Shown here piece by piece: positions 9,091 through 17,432 of a stretch of DNA of 64,000 nt (position 1 is its first letter; each line of letters starts with the position of its first letter). The stretch is from Mobiluncus massiliensis (GTDB lineage: Bacteria; Actinomycetota; Actinomycetes; Actinomycetales; Actinomycetaceae). The notes under the pieces are model-generated. The model worked only from the letters and a program-made list of their open reading frames with translations, was not told where the DNA came from and did no database searches. The position numbers and the translations under genes were made by a program. The DNA lies in NCBI RefSeq assembly GCF_949769255.1, contig NZ_OX458329.1:1426001-1490000 (forward strand). Reading direction: 5' to 3'.

Positions 9091-11175
9091 TCAGAATTCG
9101 GGGTTTAGTTCGCGCATCCGGTTTTCCAAATCGATGAGTTTCGCAAAAACTTCCGGCTTTTCCGGCGAGTCGGAGTCGAGACGGCGCAATTGGGCTTTCA
9201 GGCTGGCGATTTTGGCGTTCAACCCCTTGCGTTCCATGGATTCCACCGCGTTTTGCACCCAAGACTCTGCCGCGGACTGGGTTTCCTGGGCTGACTGACC
9301 TGTTTCATACAGGGGAGCCGGACGGGTCGCTAGATTCGTCAACGCCCCTACCAGGACGGGACCAGCCTGGGCTTTCACCGCCGCAGCCCACCGGTTCAGA
9401 GCCAAGTTTCCCGGATTTGGTTCACCCGCCGCTTGGGCGACCTCAGCCAGGCGCTGATATTCCTCGGCGCCTCCAATCGCGGCAATGACTTCAAAGATGG
9501 CACGCAAAGTGGGTTGGGTGAAACTCTGCGGATCCAACGCATCAAAAGCGGTCTGGGCAGCTAAACCCGGAAACTGCAAAGCTGCAATCAACACATCGCG
9601 TTCCACCCGCCAAATCGGATCGGTATCCACCGCCGGGTCCAGCCGAGTTTGCGGAAAAATCTGGGTCGAGCCCGCCGCGGGGGCACCGGCCAGGTTTGCG
9701 GGATTGATGCCGTTTCCACTACCGTGTGAAGCGTTCCCCGGTCCCCCCGGTCCCGGACGTGACGGCCGGTCAGAGCTGGCACCAGCGCGCTGTTGGGCAC
9801 GAATCTGTTTCCAAGCCTCATTGACCGCGTACCAGGTGTCCCTAACGTTAGCTCCCAACCAGCCGCTCAGTTGCTTCACGTATTCGGTTCGCAATGCCTT
9901 GTCGCGAATTTCCGCCACCACTGGGGCTGCCGAGCGCATAGCTTCGATGCGGGCTGCGGGGCTTTCCAAGTCATATTTAGAGATGATGGTTTTCAACACG
10001 AAATCAAATAGGGGTCGACGACTCTCAATCAGGTCGCGAACCGCTCCGGGACCGCGCTGCATCCGCAAATCGCAGGGATCCAAACCATCGTCAGCAACTG
10101 CCACAAAAGCCTGGGAAGCAAAATCCTGATCGGTGCGGAAAGCCTTGAGAGCTGCGGCTTGTCCGGCGGCGTCACCATCAAAAGTGAAGATGACCTCTCC
10201 ACCACGCGGAGGCAGGCCACCAGGCAGCTTTAGAGAGGAGGCACTGTCCGCGGAAGTTCCAATGAACCGGCGAATCTGTTTCGCGTGTTCGTCTGTAAAA
10301 GCGGTACCGCAGGTCGCGACCGCAGTGGTGATGCCGGACAAATGCGCCGCCATCACGTCGGTGTAGCCCTCCACGATAACGCAACGCCGCTCTTTACCGA
10401 TGTTCGGCCGCGCCAAATCCAGACCGTAGAGCACCGAGGACTTGTGATAAATCGGAGATTCAGGGGTGTTGATGTATTTCGGGACTTGCGGATCTGAATC
10501 GTCTAAACGCCGCCCGCCGAAACCCAGTATGGCTCCGGTCGCATCTTTGATAGGCCACATAACTCGGTCCCGAAACACGTCATAGATGCCGCGTTGCCCC
10601 CGTTTGCCCAGACCGACCGTCACGATTTCCTGATCGGTGAAGCCTTTCGAACGAAGGTAATCGGTGAGGTTGTTCCATCCGGGTGGGGCGTAGCCCATGC
10701 CAAAACGGGCGGCGTCTTGAGAGGTGAAAGCTCGTCCTTCGATGAAATTTCGCGCCGTACCTGCCCCCGGCGACACGAGTTGGGATACAAAAAAGTCCTG
10801 TGCGACCCGGTTGCATTCCAGCAAACGTTGCCGTGTTCCCGGCTCCACGTGCTCTTTCGTGATGGCCGCGCCCTCTACGTAATGCATCGTGATTCCGGCT
10901 TTTGCGGCTAAAAATTCGACAGCTTCGGGGAAAGTCAGCCCTTCGATGCGCTGCACAAAGTCGATGGTGTCCCCACCCTCACCACAACCGAAGCAGTGCC
11001 ACATATTGCGCACCGGTGTCACGCTAAAAGACGCCGTTTTTTCGTCATGGAACGGGCACAAGCCCATCAGTGAGCTACCTTTGCGCGCTAGGCTCACATA
11101 GTCGCTGACCACCGACTCAATGGGGATAGCTTCGCGTACCTTTTGCAGGTCGTCAGGGTCGAACTTGGAAGCCAT
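9091..11175 (-). CDS. dnaG: DNA primase
   Basis: Replicative primase, 694 residues. The N-terminal CHC2 zinc ribbon uses C40, H43, C61 and C64 (GLCPFHDEKTASF, WHCFGCGEGGD). The Toprim catalytic core follows, with CVIVEGYTDVMAAHLSG and FTFDGDAAGQAAALKAF. The C-terminal third, after a Pro/Gly-rich linker (about 470-515), is the helical DnaB-interacting region. An insertion of about 17 residues (SADSASSLKLPGGLPPRGG) sits inside Toprim between the two acidic motifs, which is unusual. It follows dgt by 26 bp on the same strand, a pairing often seen in actinobacteria. Confidence 0.95.
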   Translation of the reverse strand: MASKFDPDDLQKVREAIPIESVVSDYVSLARKGSSLMGLCPFHDEKTASFSVTPVRNMWHCFGCGEGGDTIDFVQRIEGLTFPEAVEFLAAKAGITMHYVEGAAITKEHVEPGTRQRLLECNRVAQDFFVSQLVSPGAGTARNFIEGRAFTSQDAARFGMGYAPPGWNNLTDYLRSKGFTDQEIVTVGLGKRGQRGIYDVFRDRVMWPIKDATGAILGFGGRRLDDSDPQVPKYINTPESPIYHKSSVLYGLDLARPNIGKERRCVIVEGYTDVMAAHLSGITTAVATCGTAFTDEHAKQIRRFIGTSADSASSLKLPGGLPPRGGEVIFTFDGDAAGQAAALKAFRTDQDFASQAFVAVADDGLDPCDLRMQRGPGAVRDLIESRRPLFDFVLKTIISKYDLESPAARIEAMRSAAPVVAEIRDKALRTEYVKQLSGWLGANVRDTWYAVNEAWKQIRAQQRAGASSDRPSRPGPGGPGNASHGSGNGINPANLAGAPAAGSTQIFPQTRLDPAVDTDPIWRVERDVLIAALQFPGLAAQTAFDALDPQSFTQPTLRAIFEVIAAIGGAEEYQRLAEVAQAAGEPNPGNLALNRWAAAVKAQAGPVLVGALTNLATRPAPLYETGQSAQETQSAAESWVQNAVESMERKGLNAKIASLKAQLRRLDSDSPEKPEVFAKLIDLENRMRELNPEF

Positions 11176-11201
11176 GCAATCATACTAGCCTAAGTTTTGG
11201 G

Positions 11202-12503
11202 TCAGACGGGTTGGGTAATCATCCCCACTAAACGGGCATGCCAGGCGGCTGCCGACAGGTCGGTCAAGCTCGCTACCTGGTCTATTACTGCCCGGAGGCG
11301 CCCGGCGTCTCGACCCAGATGATGTTCTTCCGCGCGCAGCCACTCAGCTCGGTAAGGCTCCTGCAAGACCCTCTGCCCGGTGGCTTCCTGCTCCAGTAGT
11401 GCCCACACCAGGTCAGAGAGCATTTGTTGTTGAGTTAAGTGGTCATGAGTGGTTTCGCGGGGTGCCATGACGTAATACACGGCGATGCCTTTGAGTAACA
11501 GGATTTCCGCTTGGGTTTCGAGGGGGACGATTACGTCCGCGTCATAGCGAGCCAGAGGACGTTCTCCGTATCGTTGGCAGGTAGCATCGTGACAGGCTAA
11601 CACGAAGCGCCCGATGAGCTGGGACGTCAGGTCTTTCAAAGCGGCTTGGGAACGGTAATCCGCCACCGGTTCGGTCAGCCAGAAAGGCATTTGCCGCAAC
11701 CTTTCGTGGGCGGCCGCCAAATCGTCCGCACCGAACTTGCCAGGACCGAAAGAACTCGCGTACCAACGCCTCGTGATGTCAACCACGTCAACAAAAGTTC
11801 TTTCGTTTTCCAAGTCTCCCAAGCTGGCTGACCCGAGGGCCACCGCGTCCTCAACATCGTGGACTGAGTAGCCAATGTCGTCGGCGAGGTCCATAACTTG
11901 GGCCTCAATGCAACGATGATTCTCGGGGGCGCCGGCGCGCAGCCACTGGAAAACGTCCCGGTCCTCGGCATAGACCCCAAACTTAGGAGAATCGGCGCCA
12001 TGAGGTCCCTCACCGCGTAGCCAAGGGTATTTCGCGATGGCATCGAGAGTGGCGCGGGTTAGGTTCAACCCCACCCACTGACCTTGGGGACTGACAACTT
12101 TCGGCTCCAGGCGGGTCACCAGGCGCAACGTCTGGGCGTTACCCTCAAACCCGCCAATATCCTTGGCTAAATCATTGAGCACCCGCTCCCCGGAATGTCC
12201 GAAGGGCGGATGCCCTAAGTCGTGAGCCAGGCAAGCCGCATCAACCACGTCCGGGTCGCACCCCAGGCCCTTGCCAAGTTCGCGCCCTACCTGGGCCACT
12301 TCCAGGGAATGAGTCAGGCGCGTCCGGGAAAAATCGTTGGCAATGGGTCCCAAAACCTGAGTTTTTTCACCGAGCCGGCGCAGCGCGGAGGAATGGAGTA
12401 TCCGTGCCCGGTCGCGCTCAAAATCGGTGCGTTCCCCGCGCTTGTGCGTCTCGGTCACGAAACGTTCATGCACGTCCGCCGGATAAACCCCAATCTCATT
12501 CAC
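11202..12503 (-). CDS. dgt: Deoxyguanosinetriphosphate triphosphohydrolase-like protein
   Basis: HD-domain dNTP triphosphohydrolase, 433 residues. The metal site is visible as RTRLTHSLEVAQVGRELG (first His), CLAHDLGHPPFGHSGE (HD plus following residues) and the late Asp in MDLADDIGYSVHDVEDAV. It would hydrolyse dNTPs to nucleosides and triphosphate, affecting the dNTP pool. The start is GTG. The 40-85 bp upstream of it carries two tandem 19-bp near-identical repeats, so regulation there could affect this gene, the divergent insertion genes, or both. Confidence 0.9.
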   Translation of the reverse strand: MNEIGVYPADVHERFVTETHKRGERTDFERDRARILHSSALRRLGEKTQVLGPIANDFSRTRLTHSLEVAQVGRELGKGLGCDPDVVDAACLAHDLGHPPFGHSGERVLNDLAKDIGGFEGNAQTLRLVTRLEPKVVSPQGQWVGLNLTRATLDAIAKYPWLRGEGPHGADSPKFGVYAEDRDVFQWLRAGAPENHRCIEAQVMDLADDIGYSVHDVEDAVALGSASLGDLENERTFVDVVDITRRWYASSFGPGKFGADDLAAAHERLRQMPFWLTEPVADYRSQAALKDLTSQLIGRFVLACHDATCQRYGERPLARYDADVIVPLETQAEILLLKGIAVYYVMAPRETTHDHLTQQQMLSDLVWALLEQEATGQRVLQEPYRAEWLRAEEHHLGRDAGRLRAVIDQVASLTDLSAAAWHARLVGMITQPV

Positions 12504-12544
12504 ACTTACACCTTACCGACCCAATCCAGGTTTCACCATATAAC

Positions 12545-12587
12545 ACCTACATTTGCCGGTGTTTGCATACCTACATTTGTCGGTGTT
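12545..12587. repeat. Two direct 19-bp repeats, 24-bp period
   Basis: ACCTACATTTGCCGGTGTT (12545-12563) and ACCTACATTTGTCGGTGTT (12569-12587) differ at one base. They lie between the divergent dgt start and the small ORF at 12682. Their core TACATTTGT resembles the TACAnnTGTA box bound by BlaI/CopY-type repressors. That match is partial and only suggestive. Confidence 0.6.
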
Positions 12588-12615
12588 CTTACAAAAACCG
12601 TCTGATGCAAACTGA

Positions 12616-12644
12616 GTATGGAGGTTTGTAAAATACCCCCATAC
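12616..12644 (+). promoter_or_regulatory. Hairpin in the leader of the small ORF
   Basis: GTATGGAGG (12616-12624) can pair with CCCCCATAC (12636-12644) with one mismatch around an 11-base AT-rich loop. It lies about 25 bases before the AAGGAG ribosome site of the small ORF, so it may be an operator or mRNA leader structure. Confidence 0.4.
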
Positions 12645-12681
12645 AGAACAGGTTTCAAAATCTGGGTAAGGAGAAAATGCC

Positions 12682-12858
12682 ATGAAAACGAGTGCTTTTT
12701 TTGACTCCCGTTCAGGCAATGGTCAAGGCGATATCCTGGCTCAGACATGGACTAAGGGCCTACGGCTACCACCAGGACAGATTCAGGGTTTGATTACCGC
12801 CTATTGTCTAGGACCAACAGTATGTCCGAATTGGATTAATTCAGCCCGCCCAGCGTAA
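12682..12858 (+). CDS. Small ORF, 58 residues, strong ribosome site, function unknown
   Basis: This ORF encodes 58 residues from ATG to TAA. It begins MKTSAFFDSRSG and ends with a hydrophobic, two-cysteine segment (GLITAYCLGPTVCPNW) before a short polar tail. A strong Shine-Dalgarno AAGGAG lies 8 bases before the ATG, better than that of the next gene. I recognise no family. It is in the same frame as the downstream 259-residue ORF, separated only by one TAA and three sense codons. It could be a real short peptide (antitoxin, leader or peptide precursor) or the start of one longer gene broken by a nonsense mutation. No signal peptide is evident. Confidence 0.45.
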   Translation: MKTSAFFDSRSGNGQGDILAQTWTKGLRLPPGQIQGLITAYCLGPTVCPNWINSARPA

Positions 12859-12867
12859 GAGACAGTC

Positions 12868-13647
12868 ATGTTGGATTTTCTTGACATAGCCGATTTGCTT
12901 GGCTGGCATGATGTAGACGTGATGGAATCCGTTGAAACCAGCGAATTCCCTACTATCTACCCGGTAATGGATATCGCCATGGATTCGGATTGGCCTTATG
13001 CTGACATGACTCGGCCTATTACCCGCGAAAACCAACTCAAGGAATACTTGGATTCTCGTCTGGAGCCCCTGCGGTCAAATTTTTCCTGGCGGGAGGCCTT
13101 CACCACGCTCAGTAACCTTGGGGTCTACACTTGGAAACTAAGACGTTACCTCCAGAACACTGATGCGATTAATTTCGACACCGTCACAGAGATCATGCGA
13201 GCGCACGTCGATAATTTCCTAAACCACAAGAATCAATCCGTGGGCCAGCCGGGTGGATTCACCCTGCCAAAATATTGCAATGAATACGTTATTAACGACC
13301 TTTTTCGAGGCGTTATTGGAATCCCCTTTGGATGGAGTGTAGTTTCCGCAGCGGTCGTAAACTCGCCAAATGTGGAGGTAGATGATTCTCTCGGTCGAGC
13401 CCATTATATATTCACGGAAAAACCAAGTTTTCAAATAGATTGCCAAAAACTGCTGCAAGCTATTGAGGCCAGCGGAAAGGACTTATTTCCACCAGAAGCA
13501 GCTAATGTGATTTCAGCGCACGATTTCACGGGAATTCCGTATCGGCGCGCCTGGGCAATGCAGCAACGCGGCGAGCTGAATCAAGGCAACCTTATAGAGG
13601 AATTTGCTTCCAGACTAGCTGAGCTGCACTCACTGCACGAACATTAG
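12868..13647 (+). CDS. Hypothetical protein, 259 residues, no recognised family
   Basis: A soluble-looking protein of 259 residues with acidic N-terminus (LDIADLLGWHDVDVMESVE), no TM segment and no motif I can name. The ATG has a poor ribosome site, so it may depend on coupling to the 58-residue ORF 9 bp upstream in the same frame. Codon use and base composition look more AT-rich than the flanking housekeeping genes. It sits on the opposite strand to dusB and dgt, which are usually adjacent in related bacteria. Acquisition by insertion is therefore likely. It ends 10 bp from the dusB stop, convergent. Function unknown. Confidence 0.6.
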   Translation: MLDFLDIADLLGWHDVDVMESVETSEFPTIYPVMDIAMDSDWPYADMTRPITRENQLKEYLDSRLEPLRSNFSWREAFTTLSNLGVYTWKLRRYLQNTDAINFDTVTEIMRAHVDNFLNHKNQSVGQPGGFTLPKYCNEYVINDLFRGVIGIPFGWSVVSAAVVNSPNVEVDDSLGRAHYIFTEKPSFQIDCQKLLQAIEASGKDLFPPEAANVISAHDFTGIPYRRAWAMQQRGELNQGNLIEEFASRLAELHSLHEH

Positions 13648-13657
13648 ACCCAGCTGG

Positions 13658-14932
13658 CTAGGCGCCGTAAGGATCCGCCGCGTCTTCCCCCAAGTGAAGT
13701 ATGCGCGCGGTCGCATCATCGATTTCGCGGGTGTCGAGCCAGCCTTCGGGCAGCTTGACGTGGCGCTGGGCGCGGGAACGCCCATGTTTACCACCCGCCG
13801 CTTCGGGATAGGGAGTGTTCGGGTCGAGCGTCTGCACAAGGTCGTGCAGGCGGCTTTCCAGGTCATCTAACGTTTCGACGCGGGTCAGCTCCGCACGGGT
13901 AGCTCCGCCCAGGTTAAAACCTCGCAAGTACCATCCCACGTGTTTGCGCATATCCCGCAGGGCCGCCTGTTCGTTGCCGAAGTGATTCACCAGGCCGCGG
14001 GCGTGAGCCAGGATAATCGCAACGATTTCACCCAAGGTCGGTCCCGCAGGAATCGGCTGGCCCCACAAAGCTGCCGTGATTTCGCGAAAAATCCAGGGCC
14101 GTCCTTGTACAGCGCGGCCAATTTCGATGCCCGCACACCCGGTCTGCGCAAACATTTCCAGCGCGTCCTGGGCGGAAAACACGTCACCGTTACCCAACAC
14201 GGGAATATCCAACGCGTCGACCAGCTCGGCAATCCGCGACCAGTCAGAATGCCCGGAATAATACTGGTTCGTGGTGCGGGCGTGCAGCGTGAGCGCAGCT
14301 GCCCCCGCGTCCTGCGCGGCCCGTCCCGCGTCCAGCAATGTTTCGTGAGTTTCGTCAATCCCGACCCGAATCTTTACAGTGACCGGCACGTCCACGCTGC
14401 GCCCAGCTTCATCCGACGCCTCTCGTGCAGCCTGGACCACCTGAGCAATCAGGTCGCCAAAATAGGCAGTTTTCCAGGGTAGAGCCGCTCCCCCGCCCTT
14501 GCGGGTAACTTTCGGGACCGGGCAACCAAAATTCAGGTCGATAACGTCGACTAGGTCCCGAACGATGAGTTCACGCGCCGCTCGGGCCAGGTCAACCCCC
14601 ACCACCCCGTAAAGCTGCAGCACTCGAACGGTTTGCTCGGGACCGGATTGCGCCATAATCCACGAACGCGCCGAGTCCATCAACAGCGCTTTCGCGGTAA
14701 TCATCTCGTTGACAAACATTCCCTCAACGCCGCGAAGCGCCCCGGATGCCCCGCCCTGGAGGGACGCGGAAGCAAACTCCGGTGGCAGACCTTGACGGGA
14801 AAACTCCGCACACAAATCGCGAAACGGTGCGTTCGTCACCCCCGCCATCGGCGCTAATGCAATGGGGGTCGTGAACTCGACCCCGCCAATGTGCAGAGGC
14901 GGGTATTTACACTGTGGATGCTGTGGAGCCAA
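13658..14932 (-). CDS. dusB: tRNA-dihydrouridine synthase
   Basis: FMN-dependent enzyme reducing uridines in the tRNA D-loop, 424 residues. Seen: IALAPMAGVTNAPFRDLC at the N-terminus; DVIDLNFGCPVPKVTRKGGGAAL with the catalytic Cys; VTVKIRVGID; AAALTLHARTTNQYYSG; and the FMN phosphate site IPVLGNGDVF...GIEIGRAVQGRPWIF. The C-terminal region is longer than E. coli DusB, as in many actinobacterial homologues. It lies 45 bp downstream of glyS on the same strand and is probably co-transcribed with it. Confidence 0.93.
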   Translation of the reverse strand: MAPQHPQCKYPPLHIGGVEFTTPIALAPMAGVTNAPFRDLCAEFSRQGLPPEFASASLQGGASGALRGVEGMFVNEMITAKALLMDSARSWIMAQSGPEQTVRVLQLYGVVGVDLARAARELIVRDLVDVIDLNFGCPVPKVTRKGGGAALPWKTAYFGDLIAQVVQAAREASDEAGRSVDVPVTVKIRVGIDETHETLLDAGRAAQDAGAAALTLHARTTNQYYSGHSDWSRIAELVDALDIPVLGNGDVFSAQDALEMFAQTGCAGIEIGRAVQGRPWIFREITAALWGQPIPAGPTLGEIVAIILAHARGLVNHFGNEQAALRDMRKHVGWYLRGFNLGGATRAELTRVETLDDLESRLHDLVQTLDPNTPYPEAAGGKHGRSRAQRHVKLPEGWLDTREIDDATARILHLGEDAADPYGA

Positions 14933-14977
14933 AAATGCCTCCGCCCGGTATTTCAGCCGCGAAAAATCGCCGCACCA

Positions 14978-16363
14978 CTAGCAAATCGGCAAGTGATCGC
15001 GCAGGTAGGCGACCAGGTTGTCCCGTCCGATACGCTCTTGGGTCATGGTGTCGCGTTCGCGAACCGTCACGGCTTGGTCCTCCAGGGAATCAAAGTCCAC
15101 GGTGACGCAGAAGGGCGTGCCGATTTCGTCTTGACGGCGGTAGCGGCGCCCCACGGCCCCGGCATCGTCATATTCCACGTTCCAGTATTTGCGCAGTTCA
15201 GCCGCGATATTTTGGGCGATTTCGGGCAGCTCGTCCTTGCGGGACAGCGGCAGGACCGCCACCTTAACCGGGCTGAGGCGCGAATCGAGGCGCAGCACGG
15301 TGCGCTTGTCCACCCCACCCTTGGTGTTCGGGGCTTCGTCCTCGGTGTAGGCCTCAATCAGGAAAGCCATCAGGGAGCGGGTCAAACCAGCGGAAGGCTC
15401 GATGACGTAGGGAATCCAGCGCTTGTCGTTGGCCTGGTCGTAGTAATCGAGTTTTTGACCGCTGGCGTCCATATGTACGCCCAGGTCGTAGTCGGTACGG
15501 TTGGCGATACCCTCCAGCTCGCCCCACTTGGAGTTCTCAAAGCCGAAAGCGTACTCGATATCCACCGTGCGCTTGGAATAGTGCGACAGCTTTTCCTTCG
15601 GGTGTTCGTACAACCGCAGGTTTTCCGCCTTAATCCCCAGGTCGGTGTACCACTCAAAGCGGTGGTCGATCCAGTACTGGTGCCATTCTTCGTCGGTGCC
15701 GGGTTCCACAAAGAACTCCAGCTCCATCTGTTCAAACTCGCGGGTACGGAAGATGAAGTTGCCCGGAGTGATTTCGTTGCGGAAAGACTTGCCGATTTGG
15801 CCGATGCCGAAGGGCGGACGTTTCCGGGCGGTCGTCATCACGTTGGCGAAGTTGATAAAGATGCCTTGGGCGGTTTCCGGGCGCAGGAAGTGCAGGCCAG
15901 ATTCGTCGTCCACCGGCCCCAGGTAGGTCTTAAGCAGTCCCGAGAAGGCCCGGGGTTCCGTCCACTTCCCCTTGACGCCGCAGTTCGGGCAAGGAACATC
16001 TGCCATGCTGACGTCGTCAGGTTTCGCGATGTCGTGTTTCTCGGCGTATTCTTCCTGCAGGTCGTCCTCACGCAAGCGCTTGTGGCAGTTGAGGCATTCG
16101 ATGAGCGGGTCGGTGAAAGCCTTGAGGTGGCCCGAGGCGTCCCACACCTTCGGCGGCAAAATCACCGAAGAATCCAGGCCCACCACGTCCTCGCGGGAAC
16201 GCACCATATAGTTCCACCAGGCCTTTTTGATGTTTTCCTTCAGTTCTACGCCCAAGGGGCCGTAGTCCCACGCCGCGCGCGTCCCGCCATAGATGTCACC
16301 ACATGGGTAAACAAAACCGCGGCGTTTCGCCAAAGAAATTACTGAATCCATCGTTGATGCCAC
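14978..16363 (-). CDS. glyS: Glycyl-tRNA synthetase, alpha2 dimer type
   Basis: Class II synthetase charging tRNA-Gly, single-chain homodimeric form (461 residues) rather than the alpha/beta tetramer. Motif 2 is seen in [29 protein letters not shown] and motif 3 in [14 protein letters not shown]. The C-terminal anticodon-binding domain is [17 protein letters not shown] onward. A Cys4 zinc site is evident in CLNCHKRL and CPNCGVKG. The GTG start has AAGGAG five bases upstream; an internal ATG four codons later is less well placed. First gene of glyS-dusB. Confidence 0.95.
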   Translation of the reverse strand: MASTMDSVISLAKRRGFVYPCGDIYGGTRAAWDYGPLGVELKENIKKAWWNYMVRSREDVVGLDSSVILPPKVWDASGHLKAFTDPLIECLNCHKRLREDDLQEEYAEKHDIAKPDDVSMADVPCPNCGVKGKWTEPRAFSGLLKTYLGPVDDESGLHFLRPETAQGIFINFANVMTTARKRPPFGIGQIGKSFRNEITPGNFIFRTREFEQMELEFFVEPGTDEEWHQYWIDHRFEWYTDLGIKAENLRLYEHPKEKLSHYSKRTVDIEYAFGFENSKWGELEGIANRTDYDLGVHMDASGQKLDYYDQANDKRWIPYVIEPSAGLTRSLMAFLIEAYTEDEAPNTKGGVDKRTVLRLDSRLSPVKVAVLPLSRKDELPEIAQNIAAELRKYWNVEYDDAGAVGRRYRRQDEIGTPFCVTVDFDSLEDQAVTVRERDTMTQERIGRDNLVAYLRDHLPIC

Positions 16364-16583
16364 TTGAACTCCTTATTGGTGTTGCTTTTCTGCCGTCCCG
16401 CGCTTTTTCCGAGTTTTCAGCGGGAAGGTACCAGCCCTAGTTTAGCTGGCAAACCTCCGGGGACGAATTCGGTGCCGACTCCCGGCCCGCACCACACTTG
16501 TGAATCCGAGAATATGAGAGCATTTCGGTTTAAATCCCGAAAAACACTCCCGGAAACCGCTGCAAAAAAATTGGATTCCACAC

Positions 16584-16589
16584 TATAAT
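16584..16589 (+). promoter_or_regulatory. Possible -10 element of the transketolase/aminotransferase operon
   Basis: A perfect TATAAT lies 44 bp before the first ATG of the operon in the 269-bp gap from glyS. No good -35 is found at standard spacing, so an activator may be required. This is a visual match only. Confidence 0.35.
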
Positions 16590-16632
16590 TGCATTTGCCA
16601 AGTAAACACAAAACACACGATGAGGTGGGTTT

Positions 16633-17403
16633 ATGAATCAAACTGCTATGGCTGCCGTCAATCTTAAGGCAGTTTTGCGTACACTCGAGAAGCTCCCGGA
16701 GCTCGACCCCAAGTCGAAACAGCTCTTGGAACATGTCCCGCTGACCTTGCAATTCAAGGCAGCGAACGTCGGTTCTGTCCGGCTTAAGCTGGGCAACGGC
16801 AAAATTGAGTTCTTCCCCGGTGGAGGTCCGGCTGATATGAGCCTGGGCTTCCCCATGCCGAATATGGTGAACAAGATGTTCGAAGGCAAAGGGATTCCCG
16901 TACCGCTCAAGGGCTTCACGAAACTGAAGTACTTGACCGGTACGTTCACCGAGATTACCGACCGGTTGTCCTACTACTTGCGGCCGACCCCACAGCTGCT
17001 GCAGGACCCCGAGTTCGCGAGGATTAACTCCCTGCTGACCCTGCACGTGGCGGTCTATGCGATGGCTGAGATTGCCAACGAGGATCCCAAGGGCGTCCAG
17101 GTCGCCAAGGGAATGTGCGACGGCACTATCGGATTAAAGATTGAAAACGGTCCGGCTTTGACCATGGTCATCAATGACCATCACGCCCGCATCGTCGATG
17201 GTGATGAGCCCAAGGCCGCGGGTCCTCACGGACGTCATGCTTTCATGGTCTTTTCCGATTTGGATACCACCGGTCAGGTCCTGCGCGGCGAGCTCGCGTC
17301 CTATCCCGCTATCGGTCGTGAGCTGATTAAGCTGGGCGGCTACGTTCCCCTGTTGGACAACATGAACAAGATCCTCGGCATGGTGCCGTTCTACTTGAGC
17401 TAG
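16633..17403 (+). CDS. SCP2-like (sterol-carrier-type) protein, first gene of six-gene operon
   Basis: A soluble protein of 256 residues. The first half fits the pattern of SCP2-type lipid-binding domains: an amphipathic beta segment (VPLTLQFKAANVGSVRLKLGNG), then PADMSLGFPMPNMVNKMFEGKGI and a GFTKLKYLTGTFTEIT strand. The second half is less clear. No signal peptide or TM helix is present. It opens the operon: an aminotransferase starts 29 bp later, then split transketolase, a second SCP2-like protein and a VOC protein. By family analogy it may bind a hydrophobic or bulky intermediate. That role and the SCP2 assignment are inferences from pattern, not a computed match. Confidence 0.6.
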   Translation: MNQTAMAAVNLKAVLRTLEKLPELDPKSKQLLEHVPLTLQFKAANVGSVRLKLGNGKIEFFPGGGPADMSLGFPMPNMVNKMFEGKGIPVPLKGFTKLKYLTGTFTEITDRLSYYLRPTPQLLQDPEFARINSLLTLHVAVYAMAEIANEDPKGVQVAKGMCDGTIGLKIENGPALTMVINDHHARIVDGDEPKAAGPHGRHAFMVFSDLDTTGQVLRGELASYPAIGRELIKLGGYVPLLDNMNKILGMVPFYLS

Positions 17404-17432
17404 AAAACGCGCGTGAGGAAGGACAAAACAAA

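Noticed and set aside
12513-12719. Minus-strand ORF of 68 codons with Cys-rich repeats (CKNTDKCRYANTGKCRC)
   Set aside because: The cysteine pattern is only a translation of the two tandem DNA repeats at 12545-12587, the ORF has no ribosome site, and it overlaps the better-supported leader of the plus-strand small ORF.
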